43,706 nucleotides of DNA from Cyanobacteriota bacterium (GTDB taxonomy: Bacteria > Cyanobacteriota > Cyanobacteriia > Pseudanabaenales > Pseudanabaenaceae): positions 1 through 43,706 of the forward strand of contig JANXUJ010000129.1 of assembly GCA_025356295.1 (NCBI GenBank), given 5' to 3'. The notes under the pieces were generated by a model, which did no database searches, had not been told where the DNA came from, and saw only the letters and a program-made list of their open reading frames with translations. Below are positions 1 to 8,760 of this stretch, piece after piece. Positions within the stretch are counted from its first letter, which is position 1; every line of letters starts with the position of its first letter. Made by a program: the position numbers and the translations under genes.

Positions 1-17
1 GCAGCGCTTGGCGCTGC
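1..17. repeat. Short hairpin at the left window edge
   Basis: A perfect 7-bp inverted repeat, GCAGCGC / GCGCTGC, with a 3-base loop. It lies downstream of the cpcA terminator at the window edge, so its full context is missing. Confidence 0.6.
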
Positions 18-38
18 CTTTACTTTTTGGGTTTAGAA

Positions 39-67
39 CAAAAAGCACCCCATCGGGGCGCTTTTTG
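39..67 (-). terminator. Rho-independent terminator of cpcBA
   Basis: Inverted repeat with a 13-base arm on each side (one A/C mismatch) and a GC-rich inner stem. Read on the minus strand it ends in a TTTTTG tract. It begins 16 bases beyond the cpcA stop codon and is well placed to end the cpcBA message. Stem-plus-T-tract is visible; termination is inferred. Confidence 0.8.
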
Positions 68-82
68 CTTTTTTAGCGAGAA

Positions 83-571
83 CTAGCTAAGGGCATTGAT
101 AGCATAGTCAATGTAGGAGTTTGCTTCAACAGCAGAATCTCCAGTCAAGCCATGATTGGACTTGATGTACTTGAGAGCTTCAACATACCAGCTAGGAGAA
201 AGATCAAAAGTGCGATTGATTTCAGCAATACCAGCAACCAAATAATCATCCATAGGACCAGTTCCACCAACTACACAGCAGTATGTAACCATACGCAAGT
301 AGTAGCCGATGTCGCGTACACACTTGTCTTTGCCAGTTTGAGTCGCGGCGTAGTTAGGACCAGACATTGTGGTGGTGTAAGGGAACTTGCTGTAAACAGC
401 ATTAGCAGCACCAGAAGCCAAAGAAGAAGCTTTTTCGCTCAAAGTCTTAGCAGCAGCTAGACCAGCAGTTGCTTGACGGAAACGACCAAAAGCAACTTGA
501 GTTTCGGTGGAGCTAAGGAAACGTCCTTGTGAATCGGCTGCGGATACGGCTTCGGTTAGAGGGGTTTTCAT
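83..571 (-). CDS. cpcA: C-phycocyanin alpha subunit
   Basis: Alpha chain of C-phycocyanin, the orange/red-light-absorbing rod protein of the phycobilisome on the cytoplasmic face of thylakoids. The 162 residues match the family length exactly and are nearly canonical throughout. Cys84, in the motif [18 protein letters not shown], is the usual phycocyanobilin attachment site; the N-terminus (MKTPLTEAV) and the C-terminus ([11 protein letters not shown]) are typical CpcA. A GGAGA ribosome site lies about 10 bases upstream of the ATG. cpcB is 66 bases upstream on the same strand, and the two form the standard cpcBA transcription unit. No linker or cpcE/F lyase gene follows before the window edge. 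Identity is seen directly in the sequence; co-transcription is inferred from spacing and the shared terminator. Confidence 0.98.
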   Translation of the reverse strand: MKTPLTEAVSAADSQGRFLSSTETQVAFGRFRQATAGLAAAKTLSEKASSLASGAANAVYSKFPYTTTMSGPNYAATQTGKDKCVRDIGYYLRMVTYCCVVGGTGPMDDYLVAGIAEINRTFDLSPSWYVEALKYIKSNHGLTGDSAVEANSYIDYAINALS

Positions 572-637
572 GATGAGATATTCTCCAAAATAATTTTGTT
601 AAGTGAAATGTGGTCAAGAAGCTCATTAGTCAAAAGA

Positions 638-1156
638 CTAAGCAACAGCAGAAGCCGCTTTATCAAAGTAGCTACCAACTTCACTCATTAGAGCCGAGCA
701 GTCGCCACGAGTAACGCCATTGGTGTCGTTAGCGATCGCGATCGCTGCATCCTTCATTTTCTGTACGCCAACTGCAACAGAAGAACCAGGAGTACCGAGA
801 GCCAAGTATGTTTCTCTCAAACCATTGAGGCAACGGTCTTCTAGTACACTTGCATCACCTGCATAGATAGCATAGGTAACGTAGCGCAAGATGATTTCCA
901 TGTCACGCAAGCAAGCTGCCATACGGCGGCTGGTATAAGCATTTCCACCTGGAGCGATCAAGGAAGGTTGTTCCGCAAACAATGCGCGAGCAGCATTAGC
1001 AACGATCGCAGAGGAGTTGCTGGTGATGCGGTTTACGGTGTCCAAACGCTTGTTGCTTTCAGCAACCATAGCGCTGAGAGCGTCAATTTGTGATGCACTG
1101 ATGTAAGCGCCTCTAGAATCGGCTTGGGATACTACCTTTGCAAATGCGTCCAACAT
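638..1156 (-). CDS. cpcB: C-phycocyanin beta subunit
   Basis: Beta chain of C-phycocyanin, partner of CpcA in the phycobilisome rod. It has 172 residues, the usual length. Cys82 (in [18 protein letters not shown]) and Cys153 (in [11 protein letters not shown]) are the two bilin attachment sites, and Asn72 is at the position that is normally N-methylated. The ATG is preceded by a GGAGA ribosome site 9 bases upstream. It is the first gene of cpcBA, and its promoter and leader must lie in the 366-base region shared with the divergent phytochrome gene. Established knowledge: CpeS-type lyases usually load Cys82 and CpcT/CpeT-type lyases Cys153; members of both families are encoded at the other end of the window, although those look phycoerythrin-specific. 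Confidence 0.98.
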   Translation of the reverse strand: MLDAFAKVVSQADSRGAYISASQIDALSAMVAESNKRLDTVNRITSNSSAIVANAARALFAEQPSLIAPGGNAYTSRRMAACLRDMEIILRYVTYAIYAGDASVLEDRCLNGLRETYLALGTPGSSVAVGVQKMKDAAIAIANDTNGVTRGDCSALMSEVGSYFDKAASAVA

Positions 1157-1522
1157 ATACTGTTATCTCCAGTTTTTTATGTAATTACTTTTTGATTTCT
1201 AAGCCGTTTATATAAATGTTTATATAAGCAACCGATCTAAATGTTATCCGATCTTCTTATCAGAATGATCTAGAAAAATTTTGTTCTTAAAGACGTTAGT
1301 TAATCTAGTTAATCTTAAATTTAATTTTAAAGTTAATTTAATTTCTAACCTACTTGTTTATACTATGTCGTTGGATCGTTTTTTATTACAGATTGTCACG
1401 ATTTATGACAGCTTGTTGCACCATCTTCCAATGCAAATCCTAAAATCGGTTTTGATAATCAATGATCTTAAGAAAGTAGGTTGTTTTCGGATTTTGAATG
1501 TAATTTTTTTTATGCTCATTCC
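1157..1522. promoter_or_regulatory. Divergent cpcBA / phytochrome intergenic region
   Basis: 366 bases without a convincing gene. It must hold the promoters and leaders of cpcBA (leftward) and the phytochrome operon (rightward). Visible structure: a direct repeat of GTTTATATAA at 1206-1215 and 1218-1227 (12-base period), and an AT-rich stretch around 1294-1350 with repeated TTAATCT/TTAATTT words. One open frame (1281-1529) is AT-biased, resembles no family and overlaps the phytochrome start. I cannot place -10 or -35 boxes with confidence. Confidence 0.55.
1206..1227. repeat. 12-bp-period direct repeat in the cpcBA leader/promoter region
   Basis: Two identical decamers GTTTATATAA separated by 2 bases, about 50-70 bases upstream of the cpcB start codon. 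Tandem hexamer/decamer repeats of this kind can be response-regulator operators, but no known cyanobacterial box is matched exactly. Function is inference. Confidence 0.4.
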
Positions 1523-3856
1523 ATGCTGACTGCAAACAATAAACTCAAAATTGAACTTGACGGGCTAGATACAGTTAACCTGACTAACTGCGATCGCGAA
1601 CCTATTCATACTCCTAACCATATCCAGCCGCAGGGCTTGCTAATGGTGCTAGCCGAACCCGACTTGCGAATCGTGCAAGTGAGCGAAAACGCTCCTGAAA
1701 TTTTAGGGCTTGCGGTTGCAGATTTACTTGAGCGCCCTTTGGCAGATTTGATTGGCAGCGATCGCGGCGATCTTGTAAAAATGATTCGGGCTTGCCTTGA
1801 TCGCAGTTTTGAGCATATTAATCCTCTGCATCTTAAGATTACCACCGCCGACAAAGTAGTTTGTGCCTTCAATGGTATTATTCATCGCTCTCCTAGTGGA
1901 GAGATTGTATTGGAATTAGAGCCTTTAGAGTCAACTGCTGACAGCGATTTCTTTCAGTTTTATCGTCAGATTAAAGTCACTCTGGCAAAGATGCAGACAG
2001 CGAAAAATCTTGCGGCTCTCTGTGACTTAGTAGTTCATGAAATGCGCGCGATTACGGGATTTGATCGGGTAATGATCTATCGCTTTAACGAGCATGGCGA
2101 TGGCAGTGTGATTGCTGAGTCCAAAAATAATAACTTAGGAGCCTTTGTGGGAATGCAATATCCCGACTCCGATATTCCCAAACAAGCAAAGCACCTGTAT
2201 ACACTTAATTGGCTGCGCCTGATTTCTGATGTCAATCGTCAACCGATTGGGCTAGTCTCCAGTCAGGAAGTGACCAACCAGACGCATCCCCTTGACATGA
2301 GCTATTGTGGCTTGCGGGCGGTGTCACCGTTGCATATTCAATATCTCAAGAATATGAATGTTGTCGTCTCCATGTCTGTGTCTCTAATCCAACAGCAAAA
2401 GCTTTGGGGATTAATTTCTTGTCATCACCACACACCTAAGCTTGTTCCCTATGAGATTCGGACTGTGTGCGAGTTTTTGGGACAACTAATGTCCACAGAG
2501 CTAGCGACTAAAGAAAATAACGAAAACCTTGATTACAAATTGCATCTGAAGACAATTCAAGGTCAATTTGTGGAGCGCCTAACCAAAGCAACTAACTTTG
2601 TTGCCGAAATTACAACAGACGAAAGTTCTCTATTGCAACTGACAGGTGCTTTAGGTGTGGCTGTGTGCGATGCAGATAATATTATCTTGATGGGTGAAAC
2701 TCCTAGTGAGGCAGATATAAAGCCTCTAATTACTTGGCTGGTTAATCGCTTTGAGCAAGACATTTTTGTCACTGATACCTTGCCTAATCTTTACCCTAGT
2801 GCGGAAGCTTATAAAAATGTCGCTAGTGGACTGCTAGCGATGGCGATCTCCAAAATCCAGAATCAATATATCCTCTGGTTCCGTCCCGAAATATTGCAGA
2901 CATTGACTTGGGCGGGTAATCCTGACAAGCCCACGCGAATTGAAGAAGATGGAAGTCTGACCATTTTTCCGCGTCAGTCTTTTGCGGCTTGGCAAGAGAT
3001 TGTGCGCGGTAAGTCAAATGGATGGCTGAGCTATGAAGTGGAAGGGGCGGTCGAGTTACGGCGAGCAATCATCGATATTGTATTGCGTCAAGCTGGAGAA
3101 CTTGCCAACATTAATTTAGAACTAGAGCGCATTAACAGCGAACTGGATGCTTTTGCTTATATTGCCTCTCATGACTTAAAGGAGCCTCTGCGCGGTATTC
3201 ATAACTACGCTACTTTTTTGTTGGATGACTACGGCGAGACACTTGAAGGCGCGGGCGCTGAAAAACTACACACGCTTCTACGACTGACTACTCGGATGGA
3301 ATCGTTGATTGAATCTTTGTTAAAGTTCTCGCGATTAGGACGACAAGAATTGCAGATGAACTCCATCGATCTTAATCTCTTGTTACGCAATGTAACTGAG
3401 TTGTTTGGGATGAACCCACAATGGGCAAACTGTAAGATTCGGATCCCCCGATCGCTACCAACTGTATTTGGCGATCGCGTTTTGATCGAAGAAGTTTTTA
3501 CTAATCTCATTTCTAATGCTTTTAAGTATAATAACCAGCCTGAAAAATGGGCAGAAATTAGCTGGGTCGAATCAGGTCAGCAGCCGTCTAATATCCTGAA
3601 TTTTTACATCAAAGACAATGGTATCGGTATCCGTGAGAAACATCTAGAATCAGTATTCCGTATCTTTAAGCGGTTACATGCGCCTAGTAAATATGGAGGT
3701 GGCACGGGTGCAGGGCTAACTATTGTCAAAAAGATCATCGAGCGTCATGGGGGCAGAATCCAAGTGGAATCGACTTTTGGGAAAGGAACCACATTTTGGT
3801 TTGCTTTGCCAGTCCATAACAATACGATAAAACGTGAGTACGACCCCATGAAATAA
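1523..3856 (+). CDS. Biliverdin-type phytochrome histidine kinase (CphB-like)
   Basis: Cytoplasmic red/far-red photoreceptor kinase of 777 residues. Domain order is PAS (about 20-125), GAF (about 145-315), PHY (about 325-515), HisKA (about 535-605), HATPase (about 650-770). In the GAF domain the Cph1 bilin-binding Cys is Leu270 (SPLHIQYL, with the neighbouring His271 kept), whereas Cys23 in TNCDREPIHTPNHIQPQG matches the biliverdin-binding Cys of bacteriophytochromes. PDSDIP (214-219), the PHY tongue motif PRQSF (483-487) and the kinase H-box SHDLKEPLR (His550) are intact. I chose ATG 1523 because it places the Cys at residue 23, as in the family; a TTG at 1481 would add 14 unrelated residues. 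The response-regulator gene begins immediately after the stop codon. The closest described type is CphB of Calothrix/Fremyella; that assignment rests on motifs only. Confidence 0.93.
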   Translation: MLTANNKLKIELDGLDTVNLTNCDREPIHTPNHIQPQGLLMVLAEPDLRIVQVSENAPEILGLAVADLLERPLADLIGSDRGDLVKMIRACLDRSFEHINPLHLKITTADKVVCAFNGIIHRSPSGEIVLELEPLESTADSDFFQFYRQIKVTLAKMQTAKNLAALCDLVVHEMRAITGFDRVMIYRFNEHGDGSVIAESKNNNLGAFVGMQYPDSDIPKQAKHLYTLNWLRLISDVNRQPIGLVSSQEVTNQTHPLDMSYCGLRAVSPLHIQYLKNMNVVVSMSVSLIQQQKLWGLISCHHHTPKLVPYEIRTVCEFLGQLMSTELATKENNENLDYKLHLKTIQGQFVERLTKATNFVAEITTDESSLLQLTGALGVAVCDADNIILMGETPSEADIKPLITWLVNRFEQDIFVTDTLPNLYPSAEAYKNVASGLLAMAISKIQNQYILWFRPEILQTLTWAGNPDKPTRIEEDGSLTIFPRQSFAAWQEIVRGKSNGWLSYEVEGAVELRRAIIDIVLRQAGELANINLELERINSELDAFAYIASHDLKEPLRGIHNYATFLLDDYGETLEGAGAEKLHTLLRLTTRMESLIESLLKFSRLGRQELQMNSIDLNLLLRNVTELFGMNPQWANCKIRIPRSLPTVFGDRVLIEEVFTNLISNAFKYNNQPEKWAEISWVESGQQPSNILNFYIKDNGIGIREKHLESVFRIFKRLHAPSKYGGGTGAGLTIVKKIIERHGGRIQVESTFGKGTTFWFALPVHNNTIKREYDPMK

Positions 3857-4456
3857 ATGACTTTATCTAAAGCTAAGCACTCCTCCGCTAATTCTGATTC
3901 TCTATCCAACCGAGAGAAGATTAAAACGTCAACACAAAATGTATATGCAATGGAATCTTATTCGCAAAGGCTATTGACTTCACCGTGGGATGACTTCGAG
4001 CATCCTGTTATTGTGATCATTGAAGACAGTGATGAAGACTTCTATACCTTTATGCGCGTCACTCAAACTATTGACCCACTAAAGCGATCGCTTTATAAGT
4101 TTTTGCGCTTTGAGGATGGCGATGAGGCGTTAGATTATCTGTTCCGACAAGGAGATTACCAATCTCTAACTGCTCCTCTGCCCGTGGCAATCTTGCTCGA
4201 TCTCAACCTTCCGGGTACTGATGGTCGCGATATCATTAAAAAAGTTAAACAAACTCTCCATTTGCAAATGATTCCCGTTATTGTTTTGTCTACTTCTAGT
4301 AGTGCTTACGATATTCAAAGCTGCTATCAATATGGGGCAAATTGTTATATGCTCAAACCGATGGGGGTTTTAAAGATGCAGCAAACTGTCCAAATCCTAT
4401 TTCAACATTGGTTCCAACTTACGATATTACCTAGTTATGGACAATTCCTCACCTGA
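3857..4456 (+). CDS. Stand-alone response regulator, RcpB-like
   Basis: Single-domain CheY-like receiver of 199 residues, the probable phosphoacceptor of the upstream phytochrome kinase. The acidic pocket is in IIEDSDED (about 55-61), the phosphoacceptor is Asp115 (ILLDLNLPGTDG), and Lys167 lies in YMLKPMG. The loop insertions (RFEDGDEALDYLFRQGDY) are those of the Rcp1/RcpB subfamily that pairs with phytochromes. There is no output domain. The ATG follows the phytochrome TAA with no gap, indicating translational coupling; an alternative ATG at 3950 would remove a 31-residue Ser-rich extension not typical of the family. Its end overlaps the next gene by 20 bases. Pairing with the phytochrome is inferred from adjacency and subfamily. 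Confidence 0.9.
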   Translation: MTLSKAKHSSANSDSLSNREKIKTSTQNVYAMESYSQRLLTSPWDDFEHPVIVIIEDSDEDFYTFMRVTQTIDPLKRSLYKFLRFEDGDEALDYLFRQGDYQSLTAPLPVAILLDLNLPGTDGRDIIKKVKQTLHLQMIPVIVLSTSSSAYDIQSCYQYGANCYMLKPMGVLKMQQTVQILFQHWFQLTILPSYGQFLT

Positions 4457-6137
4457 GCCTATTTCATTTCTATCCCCGAACCCACCAAACGGAACCAGCT
4501 TGCCGATCACCACAATTTTAATTGTTGATGATTCGGAGATTGATCGCGCTACTTATGTGCGTTATCTACAATTAGAAATTGACCATTGCTATCGAATCAT
4601 CGAGGCGGAAACTCTAGAAGATGCGTTAGAACTATGGCGATCGCAAGCTCCTGATATGGTATTGCTAGATTTGAAGCTACCCGATGGCGATGGATTGGAT
4701 TTTCTAGAATATATTAGTGAAGGGCATGTCGATGTGCGATCGCCTGTGATCTTATTGACTGGACAAAGCGATGAACAAACAGCCGTGCGCGCCATGAAAC
4801 TAGGAGCCGCTGACTATCTCGAAAAAAAGGATGTCACTGCAATTTCTTTATCGATCAGCGTTAGCCAAGTGCGCGATAGTATTAGTCAAGTCCGCGATCG
4901 CAAACAAGTTGAAGCACAACTAATCCGCACCAACGAAGAACTAATCCACGCCACTAGACTCAAAGACGAATTTCTCGCCAACATGAGCCACGAACTCCGC
5001 ACTCCGCTAACAGCGATTTTGGGCATGTCGGAAGTATTGCAAAAAGAGCTATTAGGCTCAGTGAATGAACGCCAACAGAAAGCACTTGGCGCAATCAGAA
5101 AAGGCGGACGACATCTGCTCGAACTAATCAATGACATTCTTGACCTGTCAAAAATTTCATCAGGTAAAATGGAACTTGACCCCCACCCTTTTTCGGTGCA
5201 GAATATCTGCGATTCTAGTTTGGTCTATGTCAAGCAGCAAGCCTTTCAAAAACATGTCGAAATTTATAGCCATATTGCCCCAAATATCGATAACATTTTT
5301 GCCGATGAGCGCCGCATCAGACAGGTCTTAATCAATCTCTTGATCAATGCTGTGAAATTCACGCCTAACGAGGGGCGCGTATCTCTGTTAGTTTCGGTTG
5401 GCTGTGGCAATATATGGGAAGGTGAAGCTAAAGTTCCTAATCTATTTAAAGATCAAAATTTACCAATGATCTTATTCCAAGTAGCAGATACGGGTATTGG
5501 TATTGATCCTAAAAACATGCATCGACTCTTTCAACCCTTTGTGCAGCTTGACAGCGGACTCAACCGTCAATATGAAGGCACGGGATTGGGCTTAGTAATG
5601 GTGAAACAAATTACTGAACTCCATGATGGTCAGGTCATCGCTGAGAGTACGCTGGGGAAAGGGAGTTACTTTACGATAGCTCTTCCCTATAAAATTGTGC
5701 CACCCACGCCGCGATCGCCTGAGCCAGTCACTCCATTCTCATTACCCGACGCAAGATCAAAAAATGCGATCGCGCCGCTGATCTTGCTTGCCGAAGACAA
5801 TGAAGCAAATATCCAAACTTTCATGGCTTATCTCAGCGCTTACGAATATCGCGTGATTTTAGCTAAAAATGGAGAGATCGCAGTTGCCATGGCAACTACG
5901 CATCAGCCAGATATAATTCTCATGGATATTCAAATGCCTGTGATGGATGGTTTGCAAGCTATTCGCTTGATTCGTGCTGATCATAAACTAGCCGCAGTGC
6001 CGATCATTGCCTTGACTGCACGCGCCATGCAGGGCGATCAGGAGCGCTGCCTTGAGGCAGGTGCAAACCAATATCTTAGTAAACCCGTGGGATTAGAAGA
6101 GCTAGTCAGGATGATCGGGCAGTTTCTGGAAACTTGA
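4437..6137 (+). CDS. Hybrid histidine kinase, REC-HisKA-HATPase-REC
   Basis: Soluble 566-residue hybrid kinase with no membrane segment and no sensor domain of its own. The N-terminal receiver (about 25-145) has Asp78 in LLDLKLPDGDG; then come a coiled linker, HisKA with His185 in MSHELRTPL, HATPase_c with the N-box (NLLINAVKFT) and G-boxes (DTGIGID, GTGLGLVMV), and a C-terminal receiver (about 445-566) with a phosphoacceptor near Asp497 (LMDIQMPVMDG). It overlaps the response-regulator gene by 20 bases in another frame, so all three genes are probably one operon. A kinase whose input is a receiver is well suited to sit downstream in a phosphorelay, with the phytochrome or RcpB-like protein feeding it. 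No DNA-binding output is encoded here. Domain calls are secure; the relay order is inferred. Confidence 0.92.
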   Translation: MDNSSPEPISFLSPNPPNGTSLPITTILIVDDSEIDRATYVRYLQLEIDHCYRIIEAETLEDALELWRSQAPDMVLLDLKLPDGDGLDFLEYISEGHVDVRSPVILLTGQSDEQTAVRAMKLGAADYLEKKDVTAISLSISVSQVRDSISQVRDRKQVEAQLIRTNEELIHATRLKDEFLANMSHELRTPLTAILGMSEVLQKELLGSVNERQQKALGAIRKGGRHLLELINDILDLSKISSGKMELDPHPFSVQNICDSSLVYVKQQAFQKHVEIYSHIAPNIDNIFADERRIRQVLINLLINAVKFTPNEGRVSLLVSVGCGNIWEGEAKVPNLFKDQNLPMILFQVADTGIGIDPKNMHRLFQPFVQLDSGLNRQYEGTGLGLVMVKQITELHDGQVIAESTLGKGSYFTIALPYKIVPPTPRSPEPVTPFSLPDARSKNAIAPLILLAEDNEANIQTFMAYLSAYEYRVILAKNGEIAVAMATTHQPDIILMDIQMPVMDGLQAIRLIRADHKLAAVPIIALTARAMQGDQERCLEAGANQYLSKPVGLEELVRMIGQFLET

Positions 6138-6176
6138 AGCCCTCACCCCTAGCCCATAGGGAGAGGGGTGAGGGCT
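6138..6176. terminator. Bidirectional terminator between the hybrid kinase and pebB
   Basis: A 13-bp perfect inverted repeat (AGCCCTCACCCCT / AGGGGTGAGGGCT) with a 13-base loop fills the 39 bases between two convergent stop codons. GC-rich stem flanked by A/T on each side; probably serves both operons. Confidence 0.75.
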
Positions 6177-6914
6177 TTATAACTTCCGCTCTAAGTCAAA
6201 CAAAAATCCATGAATATACTCTTCTGTCCATTCTGAGCCATAAAAACGATTAAACATCCCTCTCGCAGGGTCTTTCTCGGCGCGATAACGCAGATAGCGT
6301 AGTTGAGCATCTTTGATTTCAACTAACTTTTCGGGATCAGTTACAGGCTCAGCGCGATCGCAAAAGTCTAAATAAGCCTGAAGATAGTCTTTAAAAGCTC
6401 CAAATACATGAGTTTCGACCACCTCATTTTCTTTCGGTCTAGTCCAGAGAAAAGCAGGTGAGAAAAACTGACTCGCCTCTTCAGGAAAATCGCCTCCCCA
6501 AGTCAAATGTGGCTGATATTTCGCAAAGATCGGCATGATCGGCTGGGTATACCTCGCCTGATAGTCAGGATCATCACGAAACAATGGTTGCATATCTAGC
6601 GCAATCAAATGCCCCCCAGGCAGCGTAACTAGATCGCCGCCAAAAAATGGCAAGTCATAGTTTAGATGTGGAAAAATCACAAAGTTTAAAACCTGAAGTG
6701 AGCTGCCGCCCTGCACATGAGCCGCCCGAATCTGGCGCAGCTTCGATGACTGATAGCCATAGCTAGTTGTCAAAACTTCATTTTGATGCGCGCCCTTACC
6801 CACGATCGCTGATTTTGACTCAAATCCTTCAGGGATGGGGTAAGGCTGCAAATCTGGCAATCGAGACTGTAAATAGGCGATCGCGTAATCTAAAAATGGT
6901 TGATATAGTGTCAT
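6177..6914 (-). CDS. pebB: Phycoerythrobilin:ferredoxin oxidoreductase
   Basis: Second enzyme of phycoerythrobilin synthesis. It reduces 15,16-dihydrobiliverdin to phycoerythrobilin with electrons from ferredoxin, in the cytosol. The 245 residues belong to the ferredoxin-dependent bilin reductase family: visible landmarks are the segment [17 protein letters not shown], the aspartate-bearing IALDMQPLF and the C-terminal [19 protein letters not shown]. The PebB rather than PcyA or PebA assignment rests on overall similarity and on its place directly behind pebA. pebA's stop codon abuts this ATG with no gap, so the two are translated from one message. In characterised systems PebA and PebB channel the dihydrobiliverdin intermediate between them. 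The presence of this gene indicates that the strain makes phycoerythrobilin. Confidence 0.93.
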   Translation of the reverse strand: MTLYQPFLDYAIAYLQSRLPDLQPYPIPEGFESKSAIVGKGAHQNEVLTTSYGYQSSKLRQIRAAHVQGGSSLQVLNFVIFPHLNYDLPFFGGDLVTLPGGHLIALDMQPLFRDDPDYQARYTQPIMPIFAKYQPHLTWGGDFPEEASQFFSPAFLWTRPKENEVVETHVFGAFKDYLQAYLDFCDRAEPVTDPEKLVEIKDAQLRYLRYRAEKDPARGMFNRFYGSEWTEEYIHGFLFDLERKL

Positions 6915-7640
6915 TTAAGCGGTCACTGCCAAAGGCTTTGCATCTTCAAACAAAAATTCAAACAGAAACTTCTCAGACCATTCATGTCCAAAGTAGCTGC
7001 TAAACAAGCCCGATGCAGGATCGCGATCAGCGCTGTATTGGTCATAGTCCTTTTGAGCCTTTACAATCCGTTGGATGTCAGACTGATCAGTGAGCGGCTT
7101 CGCATCCGCAAGCATCTGCCAGTACAGATTTAAATAATCCTTGAATGCTTCTAGTACCCGCGTCTTTACGGTTTCAGGATCAGTTTTGGCAAATAATAAG
7201 TATTTGGAGAAATATTGATTAGCATCGTAAAACTTCATTTCCAGATTTTGGGCTAAGTCTGGATACTTGTCGTGCAGAGTTTTCAGTGGATAAATATATT
7301 TTTCTAAATAAGCAGCATCTTGAAACAATGGCTGAAAGTCCATCACAATCAAGTTTTTGACCGCTCCAAACGACAAAAAATCAATCCCCAGTAATGGCAA
7401 ATCGTAGTTACAACTAGGATAAATAACGCTATTGAAAATCTGAGCGCTAACCCCCGCATCGATATATGTATAGCGAATTTTCCGAAATTCAGGACATTGA
7501 TAACTCCAGCTACGGATCGTGGCGGGGTTACGACCGCGATCGCTAACACAAGTTTCTAGTCCTACAGGTATCGCCCGTTTTTGCAATTCAAACCTTTGAA
7601 ACAGTGACTGCTCAAGATATTCAAGGAAAGGTTTATACAT
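6915..7640 (-). CDS. pebA: 15,16-dihydrobiliverdin:ferredoxin oxidoreductase
   Basis: First committed enzyme of phycoerythrobilin synthesis. It reduces the 15,16 double bond of biliverdin with ferredoxin electrons. The 241 residues fit the family. Characteristic stretches are SAQIFNSVIYPSCNYDLPLL, LIVMDFQPLFQD (with the proton-donating Asp), ANQYFSKYLLFAK and the C-terminal YSADRDPASGLFSSYFGHEW followed by FLFEFLFED. It is first in the pebAB operon, convergent with the phytochrome operon. It draws on the same biliverdin pool that the CphB-like phytochrome upstream is predicted to use as chromophore. The ATG at 7640 has a short AT-rich leader; no strong ribosome site is apparent. Confidence 0.93.
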   Translation of the reverse strand: MYKPFLEYLEQSLFQRFELQKRAIPVGLETCVSDRGRNPATIRSWSYQCPEFRKIRYTYIDAGVSAQIFNSVIYPSCNYDLPLLGIDFLSFGAVKNLIVMDFQPLFQDAAYLEKYIYPLKTLHDKYPDLAQNLEMKFYDANQYFSKYLLFAKTDPETVKTRVLEAFKDYLNLYWQMLADAKPLTDQSDIQRIVKAQKDYDQYSADRDPASGLFSSYFGHEWSEKFLFEFLFEDAKPLAVTA

Positions 7641-7838
7641 GAATTTTATAATTTGATTTATAAGTTTATTAAAAAAGCTCTGACGGTTTTATTTCTGAGA
7701 ATCTTATCTCTGAGAATATGAAATACACAAGCTATCTAGAAAAATTTCCAGCATAGCTAAATAATTTGTTGCATCTAGTAGATTTTTTAGTTGGAGCGCA
7801 AAGAGTTATATTTTTAATTGTCGCACAGGGTGATTACG

Positions 7839-8636
7839 ATGGGTCGAATCAAGCAACAAAATCGTCTACAAGAACAAATTATCAAGTCAAATCAAGCTAA
7901 AACTGAACTCTGTACTGAGCTTTGTACTGATATGTATGTGGTTGCTGCTTTTTATCATTTTACTGATTTGTCAGATTATAAGACTCTGCAAGCTCCGCTC
8001 AAAGAATTTTGTGATATGCATCAACTTAAAGGGACGATCCTGCTTGCCAAAGAAGGGATTAACTCCACGATCGCAGGTAGTCGAGAAGCGATCGCGGCTT
8101 TACTAGCTCATTTGCGTAACGATCCGCGTCTACAGAATCTGGAACATAAAGAATCTTATTGTAAAGGAATTCCATTTCAGCGAATGAAGGTGCGACTAAA
8201 AAAAGAAATTGTGACTCTAGGTGTACCTGATATCGACCCTAGACATCGGGTTGGCACTTATGTCGATCCTCAAGATTGGAATGCCTTAATTAATGATCCT
8301 GATGTGCTGATCATCGATACTCGCAATAACTATGAGGTGGAATTTGGTACATTTAAAGGAGCCATTAATCCGCATCTAGAAACTTTTGGCGAGTTTCCAG
8401 ACTATGTGCGATCGCAATTAACTCCTGCGAAACATCAAAAAGTCGCGATGTTCTGCACAGGGGGAATCCGTTGTGAAAAGGCGAGTGCTTATATGCTGTC
8501 TCAAGGATTTGATGAGGTCTATCACTTGAAAGGTGGCATTCTCAAATACTTAGAAGAAGTCCCAACTGAAGAAAGTATTTGGGAAGGTGAATGTTTTGTT
8601 TTTGACGATCGCGTTAGCATCAACACAATCTCCTAA
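7839..8636 (+). CDS. trhO: Rhodanese-domain tRNA uridine hydroxylase, TrhO (YceA) family
   Basis: Enzyme of the TrhO/YceA family, which hydroxylates uridine 34 in the tRNA anticodon to ho5U. The N-terminal acylphosphatase-like part contains [13 protein letters not shown], followed by a rhodanese domain with the active-site loop [15 protein letters not shown] and the following [12 protein letters not shown]. Homology begins at [10 protein letters not shown] (ATG 7932), giving 234 residues; the ATG at 7839, with AGGGTGA 6 bases upstream, adds 31 residues without recognisable homology, and a TTG at 7818 is also open. I list the 7839 start but 7932 is a real alternative. It appears monocistronic. 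The family call is secure; the start is not. Confidence 0.88.
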   Translation: MGRIKQQNRLQEQIIKSNQAKTELCTELCTDMYVVAAFYHFTDLSDYKTLQAPLKEFCDMHQLKGTILLAKEGINSTIAGSREAIAALLAHLRNDPRLQNLEHKESYCKGIPFQRMKVRLKKEIVTLGVPDIDPRHRVGTYVDPQDWNALINDPDVLIIDTRNNYEVEFGTFKGAINPHLETFGEFPDYVRSQLTPAKHQKVAMFCTGGIRCEKASAYMLSQGFDEVYHLKGGILKYLEEVPTEESIWEGECFVFDDRVSINTIS

Positions 8637-8760
8637 TCCTAAAAATTTTACGAGATTTTGCGAAAATTAACTTGCGATCAGGTTGATCAGATGTCAGAAT
8701 ATGAGAGATTAGCAGAGATGGCGGTTTGAGCCGTTCCTCCTGATAAGATATTTGTTGGTA

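Noticed and set aside
152..460. 102-residue frame antisense to cpcA
   Set aside because: It lies wholly within the strongly conserved cpcA gene; its composition is a shadow of the coding strand.
1281..1529. 82-residue open frame between cpcB and the phytochrome gene
   Set aside because: It is AT-driven, rich in Leu/Ile/Asn/Val with no family resemblance, overlaps the phytochrome start and has no ribosome site. It is better read as the promoter region.
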